DNA from: Martinezella lusitana
GTDB taxonomy: Bacteria > Pseudomonadota > Alphaproteobacteria > Rhizobiales > Rhizobiaceae
Direction of reading: 5' to 3'
Assembly: GCF_900094565.1 (NCBI RefSeq)
Contig: NZ_FMAF01000008.1
Span: 186,001-250,000 of the forward strand
Length of the DNA: 64,000 bases
Made by a program: the position numbers and the translations under genes. Each line of letters starts with the position of its first letter. The first letter of the stretch is position 1. The notes under the pieces are model-generated. The model saw nothing but the letters and a program-made list of their open reading frames with translations, was not told the DNA's origin and did not search any database. Below, in pieces: positions 8,074 through 16,698 of the stretch.

Positions 8074-8766
8074 ATGCCGACGCTGTATCATCACCCAATG
8101 TCATCTTCTTCACGGTTCGTCCGTCTGATCCTGACCGAATATGGCTATCAGACGGAGCTGATAGAGGAGCAGACATGGGAAAAGCGCCGCGACTTCCTGG
8201 CGCTCAATCCCGCGGGAACCCTGCCCGTCTATGTCGATGACAGCATGAGGGCGCTCTGTGGCGCGACTGTCATTTCCGAATATCTCGACGAGACGCACGG
8301 CGTCCTGAAGCGGGATCGCCGCCTTCTGGCCGAGGATCCGTTTCAGCGCGCCGAGATTCGCCGGCTGACGGAATGGTTCATGCAGAAGATGGAACAGGAC
8401 GTGACGCGGCCTCTGACGCGCGAGCGCGTCTTCAAGCTGCAGATGACCGCGGACCAGGGCGGCGGCGCACCCGATTCCAAGGTGATGCGCATGGCGCGCG
8501 GCAATATCCGCCAGCATATGAAGTATCTTTCCTGGCTTGCGGGCTCCAGGCAGTGGCTCGCCGGTGAGCGGCTGAGCTATGCCGATCTGGCAGCCGCCGC
8601 CTCGATTTCCGTGCTCGACTATCTCGGCGAGATCGACTGGACGGAATCGCCGGTCGCCAAGGAATGGTATCAGCGGCTGAAGTCGCGTCCGTCCTTCCGA
8701 CCGATCCTGGCGGAGCGCGTACGCGGTGTAACTCCGGTTTCGCACTACGCCGACCTGGATTTCTAA
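8074..8766 (+). CDS. Glutathione S-transferase family protein
   Basis: The 230-aa protein has a thioredoxin-like N-terminal domain (TLYHHPMSSSSRFVRL, then LNPAGTLPVYVDD with the cis-Pro, and CGATVISEYLDE as the glutathione-contact helix). An all-helical C-terminal domain of about residues 95-225 follows, containing LAGERLSYADLAAAASISVLDY. These are classic cytosolic GST features. The substrate is unknown. The start codon has no good ribosome-binding site; an ATG at 8098 (MSSSSRF) would remove the first beta strand, so 8074 is preferred. queG begins 12 bp downstream, and I recall this GST-queG order from other rhizobia. Confidence 0.88.
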   Translation: MPTLYHHPMSSSSRFVRLILTEYGYQTELIEEQTWEKRRDFLALNPAGTLPVYVDDSMRALCGATVISEYLDETHGVLKRDRRLLAEDPFQRAEIRRLTEWFMQKMEQDVTRPLTRERVFKLQMTADQGGGAPDSKVMRMARGNIRQHMKYLSWLAGSRQWLAGERLSYADLAAAASISVLDYLGEIDWTESPVAKEWYQRLKSRPSFRPILAERVRGVTPVSHYADLDF

Positions 8767-8778
8767 CGAGGGCTAGAT

Positions 8779-9936
8779 ATGCCCGAGGATCGTGAAGCGG
8801 AAAAAGCCGGCAAGCGACGGCGCGCACTGACCGCCTTTCTGCGCGAAGAGGCAGGCGCCCAAGGCTTTGACCTCTGCCGCATCACGCGACCGGACGCCAT
8901 CCCCGAAGCAGCCGTCAGGCTCGGCCAGTTCCTGGAACAGGGCCATCACGGCACCATGAGCTGGATGGAGGAGACGCGCGATCGGCGCGGCGATCCGCGC
9001 GTCCTCTGGCGTGAGACTCGCTCCATAGCCGTCTTCGGCCTCAATTACGGTCCGGACGAAGATCCGCGCGGCATTCTGGAGAAGACCGACAAGGCAGCAA
9101 TCTCCGTCTATGCCCGCAACCGTGATTATCACGATGTCATCAAGGGGCGACTGAAGGAGATTGCCACCCGCTTTGCCGCGCGCTCCAAGGAGGACGTAAA
9201 AGTCTTCGTCGATACCGCGCCGGTCATGGAAAAGCCGCTGGCGGCCGCAGCAGGGCTCGGCTGGCAAGGCAAACACACCAATCTCGTCAGCCGCACACAC
9301 GGCTCATGGCTGTTTCTCGGATCGATGTTCACCACGGCCGATCTGGAGCCGGACGAGCCGGAAATCGATCATTGCGGCTCCTGCCGCGCCTGTCTCGATG
9401 TCTGTCCGACCGCCGCCTTTCCCGCGCCCTATCAACTCGATGCGCGCCGCTGCATTTCCTACCTCACCATCGAACACAAGGGACCGATCGATCCGCAGAT
9501 CCGGCCGATGATCGGCAACCGTATCTATGGCTGCGACGACTGTCTTGCCGCCTGTCCCTGGAACAAGTTCGCAAGCGCTGCCTCCGAGATGAAGCTGGTT
9601 GCACGCGAAGAGCTGAAGGAGCCGTCGATCGCCTTTTTGCTGACATTGGATGATACGGCCTTTCGCGCCTTCTTCAGCGGCTCGCCGGTCAAGCGCATCG
9701 GCCGCGACCGCTTTATCCGCAATGTGCTCATCGCCGCCGGCAATTCCGGCGAACGCGCTTTGATCGAGCTATGCCGCGATCTGGCTAAGGACCCCTCGTC
9801 CGTCGTGCGCGGCATGGCCGTCTGGGCGCTGTCGCGGCTGATGACGGCTGGCGAATTTCGCGCATTTGCGGCAGAAAGGGATGACGAGCCGGACGAAGAG
9901 GTTCGCGCGGAATGGAAAATAGCGGGGGCGATGTGA
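8779..9936 (+). CDS. queG: Epoxyqueuosine reductase QueG
   Basis: The 385-aa protein shows the N-terminal DUF1730-like region, with MSWMEETRDRRGDPRVL and AVFGLNYG binding cobalamin. Two 4Fe-4S clusters follow: CGSCRACLDVCPTAAF and CDDCLAACPWNKFA. A C-terminal HEAT-like part includes VVRGMAVWALSRL. QueG reduces epoxyqueuosine to queuosine in the wobble position of GUN tRNAs, using cobalamin and iron-sulfur clusters in the cytoplasm. The stop overlaps the next start as TGATG, so the downstream SDR gene is likely translated by coupling. Confidence 0.96.
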   Translation: MPEDREAEKAGKRRRALTAFLREEAGAQGFDLCRITRPDAIPEAAVRLGQFLEQGHHGTMSWMEETRDRRGDPRVLWRETRSIAVFGLNYGPDEDPRGILEKTDKAAISVYARNRDYHDVIKGRLKEIATRFAARSKEDVKVFVDTAPVMEKPLAAAAGLGWQGKHTNLVSRTHGSWLFLGSMFTTADLEPDEPEIDHCGSCRACLDVCPTAAFPAPYQLDARRCISYLTIEHKGPIDPQIRPMIGNRIYGCDDCLAACPWNKFASAASEMKLVAREELKEPSIAFLLTLDDTAFRAFFSGSPVKRIGRDRFIRNVLIAAGNSGERALIELCRDLAKDPSSVVRGMAVWALSRLMTAGEFRAFAAERDDEPDEEVRAEWKIAGAM

Positions 9937-10808
9937 TGCATGTGGTGATTTTCGGCTGTGGCTACTCGGGGACGGCCATCGCCAAGGCTTTCGCGGGCTC
10001 CGGCATTCGCATCACGGGCACCACCCGTTCGGCCGACAAGGCGGAGCTATTGGCCGCGGAAGGCATCGAAGCCTTTGTCTTCGACGGCGAGACGCTCGAT
10101 CCGGCTCTCCGTGAGGCGATGAAATCCGCAACGCATCTGGTGCAATCGATCGCGCCCGGCAGGGCGGGGGATCCGCTGCTGCGACTGGCGCAGCTCAATT
10201 TGCGTGCGCTGATGCCGAAGCTGGAATGGATCTGCTATCTGTCGACTGTCGGCGTCTATGGCGACCACAAGGGCGCCTGGATCAGCGAAGAGACCCCGCT
10301 GCATCCGATCGCGGATCGCTCCGTGGAGCGTGTCGAGGCGGAAGACGGCTGGCTTCGCGTCGGCGTAAGGCTCGACTTGCCCGTTGCGGTGCTCAGGCTT
10401 TCCGGCATTTACGGCCCGGGTCGCAACGCCTTCAGCAATCTGGAAAAGGGCACGGCGCGGCGGCTGATCAAGGCAAATCAGGTTTTCAACCGTATCCGCG
10501 TCGAAGACATCGGCGCCTGCGCGCGGTTCCTGTCGGACCGCAGGCTCGGCGGTATATATAATGTCACGGACGACGAGCCCGCGCCGCCACAGGATATAGT
10601 CGCCGAAGCCGCCCGTCTCATGGGTGTCGAACCGCCCCCGGAACAGCCTTTCGAAACGGCCGAGCTCACGCCGATGGCGCGGTCCTTCTATGGCGAGAAC
10701 AAGCGCGTCTCGAACGCGAAACTACGCGCCCTCGGTTTTGCCTTTCGCTTTCCCGAATACCGCATGTCGCTTGCGGAGCTCTGGTCATCGGGGCGGTGGC
10801 GCGGCTAG
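9936..10808 (+). CDS. SDR-type NAD(P)-dependent epimerase/reductase (YeeZ-like)
   Basis: The 290-aa product begins MHVVIFGCGYSGTAIAKAFA, a Rossmann fold with GCGYSG in the dinucleotide site. It contains ICYLSTVGVYGDH, AVLRLSGIYGPGRNAF, RIRVEDIGACARF and YNVTDDEPAPPQDIV. These place it in the extended/atypical SDR group that E. coli YeeZ belongs to; the usual Y-x3-K is not evident, so catalysis may be altered. The ATG at 9936 overlaps the queG stop, and homology begins right there; the open frame upstream of it is part of queG. Substrate is unknown. Confidence 0.85.
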   Translation: MHVVIFGCGYSGTAIAKAFAGSGIRITGTTRSADKAELLAAEGIEAFVFDGETLDPALREAMKSATHLVQSIAPGRAGDPLLRLAQLNLRALMPKLEWICYLSTVGVYGDHKGAWISEETPLHPIADRSVERVEAEDGWLRVGVRLDLPVAVLRLSGIYGPGRNAFSNLEKGTARRLIKANQVFNRIRVEDIGACARFLSDRRLGGIYNVTDDEPAPPQDIVAEAARLMGVEPPPEQPFETAELTPMARSFYGENKRVSNAKLRALGFAFRFPEYRMSLAELWSSGRWRG

Positions 10809-11110
10809 GAAAACCCGTCTTTCAATCAAGAGGAATCGCATGAAAATTCCTACTTGTCCGCCTCTCCTAGTTCAATTTACTCCACAATTATGGTTAACGA
10901 CCTCTAAATTGGCCCAAATGCGGCAGCAATTGTGGCAAGGCCGGAAAATTATTTTTCCGATTTTCGTGAACTTATGCGCCGCCGTATGCCGACAAGAATA
11001 ATTGTTCCATTTTCAACTGATTTTATTAGATTTTTTCCACAAATCGATAAATCCAACTATTAGTCATGTAGTTCGCTTTGCATCACGAATGTTACATATT
11101 GTAATATTCC
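10809..11110 (+). promoter_or_regulatory. AT-rich intergenic region before rlpA with a possible CtrA half-site
   Basis: This 300-bp stretch is clearly richer in A/T than its neighbours. It holds ATGGTTAA at 10890-10897, the reverse complement of the CtrA half-site TTAACCAT, with a degenerate second half TAAA after a 7-bp spacer. It also holds an inverted repeat CCACAATT (10882-10889) / AATTGTGG (10928-10935). A 53-codon frame at 10840-11001 has a fair AAGAGGA site but codon use unlike the neighbours, so I do not call it a gene. Regulatory reading is inference. Confidence 0.3.
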
Positions 11111-11206
11111 GTGATCAAACCAGGCACTTTTTCGCCATTTTTGGCCGGATTTAAGCCCCGCCGCCTACGCAAGGCGCAAGTTCAACAGCTTGAGGGAAAA
11201 TTCGGT

Positions 11207-11575
11207 TTGACGAACATCAGACGTTCTTTGGCAATCGCCGCAACTATATCCGCCTCCTTTGCTCTTCTTTCGACACCGGCATTAGCTTCGAATGGATGCG
11301 GAGGCGCCTCATGGTACGGAGGAAGCTCCAAAACTGCGTCCGGGGAACGTATGAGTTCCAGAAACCTTACTGCCGCCCATCGCTCGCTTGCTTTCGGCAC
11401 GCGTCTCAGGGTCATCAACAAGCACAATGGTCGTAGCGTCGTCGTTCGCATCAACGACCGCGGGCCGTTCATTCGCGGCCGCGTCCTCGACCTTTCCCGC
11501 GCCGCGGCCCAGGATATCGGCATGGTCGCCTCCGGCACCGCCAGCGTCTGCTACGAAGTCGTCGCCTCGAAGTAA
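11207..11575 (+). CDS. RlpA-like double-psi beta-barrel septal ring protein, secreted
   Basis: From the TTG at 11207 the 122-aa protein starts MTNIRRSLAIAATISASFA, a signal peptide probably cleaved after ALA. A single DPBB domain follows: GGASWYGGSSKTASGERM, AAHRSLAFGTRLRV and VVVRINDRGPFIRGRVLDLS, with the family's conserved D-R-G-P-F. RlpA proteins act on the cell wall, some as lytic transglycosylases at the division septum. There is no SPOR domain and no lipobox Cys is evident, so it is a minimal, probably periplasmic form. The frame is open back to a GTG at 11111, giving 154 aa with a basic extension that would bury the signal peptide; GAGGG at 11192-11196 supports the TTG. Start is the main doubt. 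Confidence 0.83.
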   Translation: MTNIRRSLAIAATISASFALLSTPALASNGCGGASWYGGSSKTASGERMSSRNLTAAHRSLAFGTRLRVINKHNGRSVVVRINDRGPFIRGRVLDLSRAAAQDIGMVASGTASVCYEVVASK

Positions 11576-11788
11576 TCGGCGATCAGGCCGGAAGCATAGG
11601 GCATTTCGGCACAACGCTTGCTCTCTCCGTCAATCGCGGCTACCACGCGGTTGGGACGTCTCAATAATCCGCCGCCATGTGCGCTATTCGTGCGGATTGA
11701 TGAGACGTCAGCGACATTTTGGCAGCGCATGCCATTTCCCGACAGCTCCACCGAGTTTCGGGACCATGCGCAAGCAGGAGAGTATTAA

Positions 11789-13078
11789 ATGCGTCTGGGC
11801 GGCCGATTGCAGGGGGCCATCGAGGTTCTTGCCGATATCGAAACGCGCAAGCGACCGGTGGCCGACGCCCTGAAGGATTGGGGGCTCGCTCATCGTTTTG
11901 CGGGCTCCGGCGATCGGGCCGCGATCGGCAATATCGTCTACGACGCGCTACGCATGCGGCTTTCCCATGCCTGGCTCATGGGCGACGACAGCCCTTCGGC
12001 ACTTGCCCATGCCGTGCTCTTTCGCCAATGGGGCCTGACGCCCGAGGCGCTGGCTGCCGAACTCGACGGTGACAAATTCGCCCCCGAGGCTCCGAGCGCC
12101 GAGGCGCTGGCTGCCTTTGCCGCCCGCAAGCTCGAAGATGCGCCCCGGCACATCCAGGGCGATATCCCCGAATGGGTCGAACCTTCCTTTGAGCGCGCCT
12201 TCGGCGAAGACTGGCTCTCCGAAGCGCACGCCCTCTCTGAACGCCCGACGCTCGACCTTCGCGCCAACGCGCTGAAGGCGGACCGCGCCAAGGTGGTGAA
12301 GGCGCTCGATCGCGCAGGCGCGCAGGCATCGAAGCTCGCCCGTTTCGGCATCCGTATTCCCGCCGGCGAAGGTGCATCCCGGTTGCCGAACGTCACCGCC
12401 GAGCTTTCCTTCCAGAAGGGCTGGTTCGAAGTGCAGGACGAGGGCTCACAGATCGTCGCCGATCTCGTTCTGCCTGAAGAGGGCGACCAAGTGCTCGACT
12501 ATTGTGCGGGCGGCGGCGGCAAGACGCTCGCCATGTCGGCTGCCATGCACAACAAGGGTCAGGCCCACGCCTATGATTCCGACCGGCGGCGATTGGCGCC
12601 GATCATCGAGCGCTTGAAGCGGGCCGGAACCCGCAATGTCCAGGTCCATGACGAGCGCAACGGTTTGTTGCCGCTGCGCGGCAAATTCGACAAGGTTCTG
12701 GTCGATGCGCCCTGCACCGGCACGGGCACTTGGCGCCGAAGGCCCGACACGAAGTGGCGGCTGACGCAGAAGAACCTCGACGAGCGTACCAGCCAACAGC
12801 AGGAAGCGCTGGCCCAGGCCGGCGAATTCGTCCGCCCCGGCGGCTCGCTGCTCTATGTCACCTGCTCTGTGCTGCCCGAGGAAAACGAAGTGCAGGTGAA
12901 CCGTTTCGCCAGCCAGAACCCGGATTTCGACGTCGTGGAGGCGTTGAGTTCCTGGGAAAAGCTGTTCGGCAAAGATGCGCCGCGGCCGCGCTCATCCGAT
13001 GGCAAGACCATTACGCTGACACCTGCATCGACCGATACGGACGGCTTCTTCTTCTGCCGTCTGCAGCGGAAAGCGTGA
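11789..13078 (+). CDS. rsmB: RsmB-type rRNA (cytosine-5) methyltransferase
   Basis: The 429-aa product has an N-terminal NusB-like helical region up to about residue 140. The C-terminal Rossmann methyltransferase contains VLDYCAGGGGKTLAMSA (SAM site), VDAPCTGTGTWRRRPD (motif IV, Pro-Cys) and LLYVTCSVLPEENE (motif VI, catalytic Thr-Cys). These two cysteines are the m5C catalytic pair. RsmB methylates C967 of 16S rRNA. A shorter in-frame start is not needed, because homology covers the N-terminus. It is convergent with the HPP gene, the stops only a few bases apart. Symbol is assigned from domain layout; a close RsmF-type relative is possible. Confidence 0.87.
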   Translation: MRLGGRLQGAIEVLADIETRKRPVADALKDWGLAHRFAGSGDRAAIGNIVYDALRMRLSHAWLMGDDSPSALAHAVLFRQWGLTPEALAAELDGDKFAPEAPSAEALAAFAARKLEDAPRHIQGDIPEWVEPSFERAFGEDWLSEAHALSERPTLDLRANALKADRAKVVKALDRAGAQASKLARFGIRIPAGEGASRLPNVTAELSFQKGWFEVQDEGSQIVADLVLPEEGDQVLDYCAGGGGKTLAMSAAMHNKGQAHAYDSDRRRLAPIIERLKRAGTRNVQVHDERNGLLPLRGKFDKVLVDAPCTGTGTWRRRPDTKWRLTQKNLDERTSQQQEALAQAGEFVRPGGSLLYVTCSVLPEENEVQVNRFASQNPDFDVVEALSSWEKLFGKDAPRPRSSDGKTITLTPASTDTDGFFFCRLQRKA

Positions 13079-13085
13079 GGTGAAA

Positions 13086-13589
13086 TCAATCCGCCCGCAG
13101 CGGATATTGCTGTCGGGGCGGGATGAGGTGATGCAGCACGGCAATGACGATGAGCAGCAGGCCGCCAAGGCCGACAACGGTGAACAGTGTCCACGCCGAC
13201 AGATGCGATCCGAATGCCACCAGCGGCACGGCGCCGGCCGGCGGATGCGTCACCCTTAAAATAAGCATCGCGGCGATAGCAAGACCGACAGCGATGGCGG
13301 CTGCCCACCAAAGGCCCGGCAGCAGCGCCATGGCGAGGCTGCCGACAATGGCGGCCAGCAGATAGCCACCGAGCACATTGGCAGGCTGCGCCAGTGGGCT
13401 CTTCGGCTGGCCGAAGATCAGCACAGCCGTCGCGCCGAAGGGTGCGATCAGCAAGGGAATGCCGGTCGCAATCGCCAGAGCGCCAACGGCGGTCATGCCT
13501 GTGATGGCGCCTACACCCGACTTCAGATGCCCCTGCCAATGGCCTTTCGGCTCATGACGGTGAAGGAAATGCTTGAAATGGCGATGCAT
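13086..13589 (-). CDS. HPP family integral membrane protein
   Basis: The 167-aa protein has a His-rich N-terminus (MHRHFKHFLHRHEPKGHW) and then four hydrophobic segments. The family signature appears as IAPFGATAVLIFG, SPLAQPANVLGG and the name-giving RVTHPPAGAVPLV. HPP proteins are inner-membrane proteins; one cyanobacterial member has been linked to nitrite transport, but function here is unknown. The ATG at 13589 begins the homologous region; the frame is open 26 codons upstream. It is divergent from the imelysin operon, so the 215-bp gap carries promoters for both sides. The N-terminal His cluster could bind metal; that is speculation. Confidence 0.87.
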   Translation of the reverse strand: MHRHFKHFLHRHEPKGHWQGHLKSGVGAITGMTAVGALAIATGIPLLIAPFGATAVLIFGQPKSPLAQPANVLGGYLLAAIVGSLAMALLPGLWWAAAIAVGLAIAAMLILRVTHPPAGAVPLVAFGSHLSAWTLFTVVGLGGLLLIVIAVLHHLIPPRQQYPLRAD

Positions 13590-13701
13590 GAAAGATCTTC
13601 GAGACTCAACTGAAATCCACATGCCTGTTTTTTGACCTGCATCTGCCGCTTTTTCAAGCAAATCCATTCCATTCCTGCGGCCTTAACCAATAATTTCCTG
13701 C

Positions 13702-13733
13702 CTTAAAATCGTTCTAAACTAGAGTATTTGACA
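13702..13733 (+). promoter_or_regulatory. Candidate Irr/ICE iron-control box and -35 element of the imelysin operon
   Basis: CTTAAAA-TCG-TTCTAAA at 13702-13718 matches the rhizobial ICE/Irr consensus I recall (TTTAGAA-N3-TTCTAAA) at 12 of 14 arm positions, with a perfect right arm. A consensus -35 TTGACA lies 9 bp downstream at 13728-13733; no convincing -10 is seen. It sits about 90 bp before an operon of iron-type genes, which fits control by the heme-responsive regulator Irr. Binding is inferred. Confidence 0.5.
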
Positions 13734-13806
13734 CAAGTTTATTTTTCATACATGAGACAAAATACCAAGTTTTTGACGGTGCCCCCCGCTGTCGTAGGAG
13801 AGGAAT

Positions 13807-15093
13807 ATGAAACTGAAGATCAATTTTGGCGCCGTGCTCGCGGTGGCCGTTGCCGCAACTGCCGTATCCGGCCTTCCCGCCCTTGCAGCCGCTCCCGAGC
13901 CGGCTGCCGTCCTCAAGCATTATGCGGAGGTGGCGCATGCCAAATATCAGGACTCCCTGACGACGGCACAGGCGCTCGACAAGGCGATCAACGCGTTGCT
14001 TGCCGACCCCAGCGACAAGACGCTGAAGGCGGCGCGCGCCGCCTGGATCAAGGCCCGCGTTCCCTATGCCCAGACGGAAGTCTATCGCTTCGGCAACTCG
14101 ATCGTCGACGATTGGGAAGGCAAGGTGAATTCCTGGCCGCTGGACGAGGGGCTGATCGACTACGTCGACGCTTCTTACGGCACGGAAAGCGATGAGAACG
14201 CACTCTATGTCGCCAACGTCATTGCCAACAAGACGATCAAGATCAACGGCAAGGATGTCGATGCTTCGCATCTGACCCCGGAATTCCTGTCGGGCACGCT
14301 GCACCAGGCTGGCGGTGTCGAGGCTAACGTCGCGACCGGCTACCATGCCATCGAGTTCCTGCTCTGGGGCCAGGACCTGCACGGCACCGGACCGGGCGCC
14401 GGCGAACGCCCCGCCACCGATTACGACTTGAAGAATTGCACGCACGGCAATTGCGACCGCCGCGCGGAATATCTGAGATCCGTTTCGACGCTTCTTGTCT
14501 CGGACCTTCAAGACATGACGGCCAAGTGGGCACCGGACGGCGAAGCCACCAAGCATGTCGAAGCCGATCCGAAGGCTGGCCTTACCACCATCCTGACCGG
14601 CATGGGCTCACTCTCCTACGGTGAACTTGCCGGCGAGCGCATGAAGCTCGGCCTGCTGCTTCACGATCCGGAAGAGGAGCAGGATTGCTTCTCCGACAAT
14701 ACCTATAACGAGCACAATGGCGACGCCATCGGCATCGCCTCTGCCTATACCGGCAACTATACCCGTGTCGACGGCACCAAGCTGAAAGGCCCGTCGCTGC
14801 ACGATCTGGTCAAGGCCAAGGACGCAGCGCTCGACAAGGAGACCGAGGGGAAGCTCAACGCTACCCTTGCAGCCATGAAGGCGCTGGTGCATCGCGGCGA
14901 GACGGTCGAGAAATACGACCAGATGATCGGCGAAGGCAACAAGGAAGGCAATGCCACCGTGCAGAAGGCCATCGATGGCCTGCTCGACCAGACGAAGAGC
15001 ATCCAGCGCGTCATTGCCGCTCTCGATCTCGGCACGATCAAGCTTGAAGGTTCGGACAGCCTGGACAATCCTAACTCTGTCTTCAAGAAGTAA
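13807..15093 (+). CDS. Imelysin family periplasmic protein (IrpA-like), first copy
   Basis: The 428-aa protein opens with a signal peptide (MKLKINFGAVLAVAVAAT, cleavage near ALAA at residues 24-26). Residues about 35-410 form the imelysin (M75) helical domain, duplicated in this family. It keeps the GxHxxE signature as GYHAIEFLLWGQD, the proposed metal-binding site, plus YAQTEVYRFGNSIVDDWEG and the family's long DNTYNEHNGDAIG segment. Imelysins are periplasmic, iron-regulated proteins thought to take part in iron uptake; no peptidase activity is established. It has an AGGAG site and leads a four-gene run behind a candidate Irr box. A G/C hairpin separates it from the next gene. Confidence 0.92.
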   Translation: MKLKINFGAVLAVAVAATAVSGLPALAAAPEPAAVLKHYAEVAHAKYQDSLTTAQALDKAINALLADPSDKTLKAARAAWIKARVPYAQTEVYRFGNSIVDDWEGKVNSWPLDEGLIDYVDASYGTESDENALYVANVIANKTIKINGKDVDASHLTPEFLSGTLHQAGGVEANVATGYHAIEFLLWGQDLHGTGPGAGERPATDYDLKNCTHGNCDRRAEYLRSVSTLLVSDLQDMTAKWAPDGEATKHVEADPKAGLTTILTGMGSLSYGELAGERMKLGLLLHDPEEEQDCFSDNTYNEHNGDAIGIASAYTGNYTRVDGTKLKGPSLHDLVKAKDAALDKETEGKLNATLAAMKALVHRGETVEKYDQMIGEGNKEGNATVQKAIDGLLDQTKSIQRVIAALDLGTIKLEGSDSLDNPNSVFKK

Positions 15094-15100
15094 TAAAGGA

Positions 15101-15130
15101 GGGCGGCGGCGCGACAAGACGCTGCCGCCC
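15101..15130 (+). promoter_or_regulatory. Intercistronic G/C hairpin after the first imelysin gene
   Basis: GGGCGGCGGCG (15101-15111) pairs with CGCTGCCGCCC (15120-15130) around 8 nt, with a single mismatch. No T-run follows, so it is unlikely to be a full intrinsic terminator. It sits 8 bp after the imelysin stop and 8 bp before the DUF1111 start, where it could stabilise the upstream mRNA or hinder initiation downstream. Confidence 0.55.
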
Positions 15131-15138
15131 TGACACCC

Positions 15139-16698
15139 ATGACAAACATCCCGGCCAACCGCGCCCTTTTGCCCGCCCTCGCTGCGGGTTTTTTGGTTTT
15201 TTCGATCACCCTGGCCGTTGCCGGCATCCTCGACTTTCCGACGACCCGCGGCGATCTTTCCGCCGAGCAGCTGAACCGGGTGCGCGACGTCACGCGCGCG
15301 ACCACGGATTTTTCGAAGGCCGAGGCCTATGAGGCGATGCAGGGCGGGGCGGCTACATCGATCGATCCCGTCCATCGCGATATCTTCTCGCAGCCCTCGG
15401 CCAATCTCGGGCTGGAGCGCGGCGAGAACTTCCACTTAGGCAACGCCCTCTTTCGCAAGCTCTGGGTCTCGGCCCCCTCCTCCACGCAGGCTTCCGACGG
15501 TCTCGGGCCGCTGTTCAACGCCCGCTCCTGCCAAAGCTGCCACATCCGCGATGGTCGCGGCCATCCGCCGGAGGCCACCGGAGCCGCCGCGACCTCGATG
15601 GTCCTGCGCCTGGCGCGGTCTGCCGCCACGCCGGAAGAGGAGCAGGCCGCCAAGGATTTCCGCGCGCTCAACTTTCCGGATTCGACCTATGGCAAACAAC
15701 TGCAGGATCTAGCCGTGCCCGGCCTTGCCGCCGAAGGCAAGGTGACGGTGAGCTATGTGGAAGAGACAGTGACGCTCGCGGGCGGCGAGACAGTGACGTT
15801 GCGCAAGCCACATTACGGCGTGACCGATCTGGCCTATGGACCGCTGGATCCGACGACGACCCTCTCTCCTCGCATCGCGCCGCCGATGATCGGCTTGGGC
15901 TTGATCGAGGCCATTCCGGAAGCCGATATCCTTGCCAATGCTGATCCGGACGGCAAGGACGGCACGGGCATTCGCGGTCGCCCCGCCATCGTCCGCGACC
16001 ACCGCACTGGCCAGATGGCGCTCGGGCGCTTCGGCTGGAAGGCCCAGAATGCCACGGTGCGCGACCAGGTGGCGGACGCCTTCTCGGCCGATATCGGCAT
16101 TTCCACGCCGGACCGGCCGAATCCCTACGGCGATTGCACGTCCAAGGAACCGCGCTGCCTTGCCATGCCGAACGGCGTGCAGAAGCGCCTGGGCGATACC
16201 GAAGCACCGGATCCGATCCTTGCCCTCGTCACCTTCTATTCCGAAAATCTTGCCGTGCCCGCCCGCCGCAAGGCGAGCTTTCCCGATGTGCTGCACGGCA
16301 AGGAGATGTTCTATCGTTCCGGCTGTGCCGCCTGCCACACGCCGAAGTTCGTCACCCGCGACGACATCAAGGGCAGCGATGGCAAGGACTCACCGCAGGC
16401 ATTCCAGCTGATCTGGCCCTATTCCGATTTCCTGCTGCATGACATGGGCGAAGGCCTTTCCGACGGCCAGCAGGTGGGTGTGGCCTCCGGCCGCGATTGG
16501 CGCACCCCGCCGCTCTGGGGTATAGGCCTCACCCAAACGGTGAGCGGCCAGCAGGCCTATCTGCATGACGGCCGCGCCCGCACCTTGACCGAAGCCATCC
16601 TCTGGCATGGAGGAGAGGCGGAAAAAGCCCGCAACGCATTCGCCGACCTTTCGACGGACGATCGGCAAGCCCTCATCAACTTTCTGGAGTCTCTTTGA
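15139..16698 (+). CDS. Di-heme oxidoreductase family protein (DUF1111, 'thiol oxidoreductase')
   Basis: The 519-aa protein has an N-terminal hydrophobic export segment (residues about 10-31) and two c-type heme sites. CQSCH is near residue 133 in FNARSCQSCHIRDGRG, and CAACH is near residue 397 in SGCAACHTPKF. C-terminal motifs such as RTPPLWGIGLTQ and YLHDGRARTLTEAILWHGGEA resemble the bacterial di-heme peroxidase/MauG fold. It is therefore a periplasmic c-type cytochrome. DUF1111 proteins occur with imelysins in iron-regulated operons; a redox step in iron uptake is inferred, not shown. No good ribosome-binding site precedes the ATG, because the intercistronic hairpin occupies the position. 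Its stop overlaps the next start (ATGA-type, 4 bp). Confidence 0.9.
   Translation: MTNIPANRALLPALAAGFLVFSITLAVAGILDFPTTRGDLSAEQLNRVRDVTRATTDFSKAEAYEAMQGGAATSIDPVHRDIFSQPSANLGLERGENFHLGNALFRKLWVSAPSSTQASDGLGPLFNARSCQSCHIRDGRGHPPEATGAAATSMVLRLARSAATPEEEQAAKDFRALNFPDSTYGKQLQDLAVPGLAAEGKVTVSYVEETVTLAGGETVTLRKPHYGVTDLAYGPLDPTTTLSPRIAPPMIGLGLIEAIPEADILANADPDGKDGTGIRGRPAIVRDHRTGQMALGRFGWKAQNATVRDQVADAFSADIGISTPDRPNPYGDCTSKEPRCLAMPNGVQKRLGDTEAPDPILALVTFYSENLAVPARRKASFPDVLHGKEMFYRSGCAACHTPKFVTRDDIKGSDGKDSPQAFQLIWPYSDFLLHDMGEGLSDGQQVGVASGRDWRTPPLWGIGLTQTVSGQQAYLHDGRARTLTEAILWHGGEAEKARNAFADLSTDDRQALINFLESL

Noticed and set aside
10840..11001. 53-codon frame with an AAGAGGA site before rlpA
   Set aside because: AT-rich with no domain, signal or coding-like composition; left as part of the leader.
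13732..13748. RirA-type IRO box (TGA-N9-TCA) in the imelysin promoter
   Set aside because: The TGA and TCA present are 14 bp apart, not 9; the ICE-like dyad is the better match.
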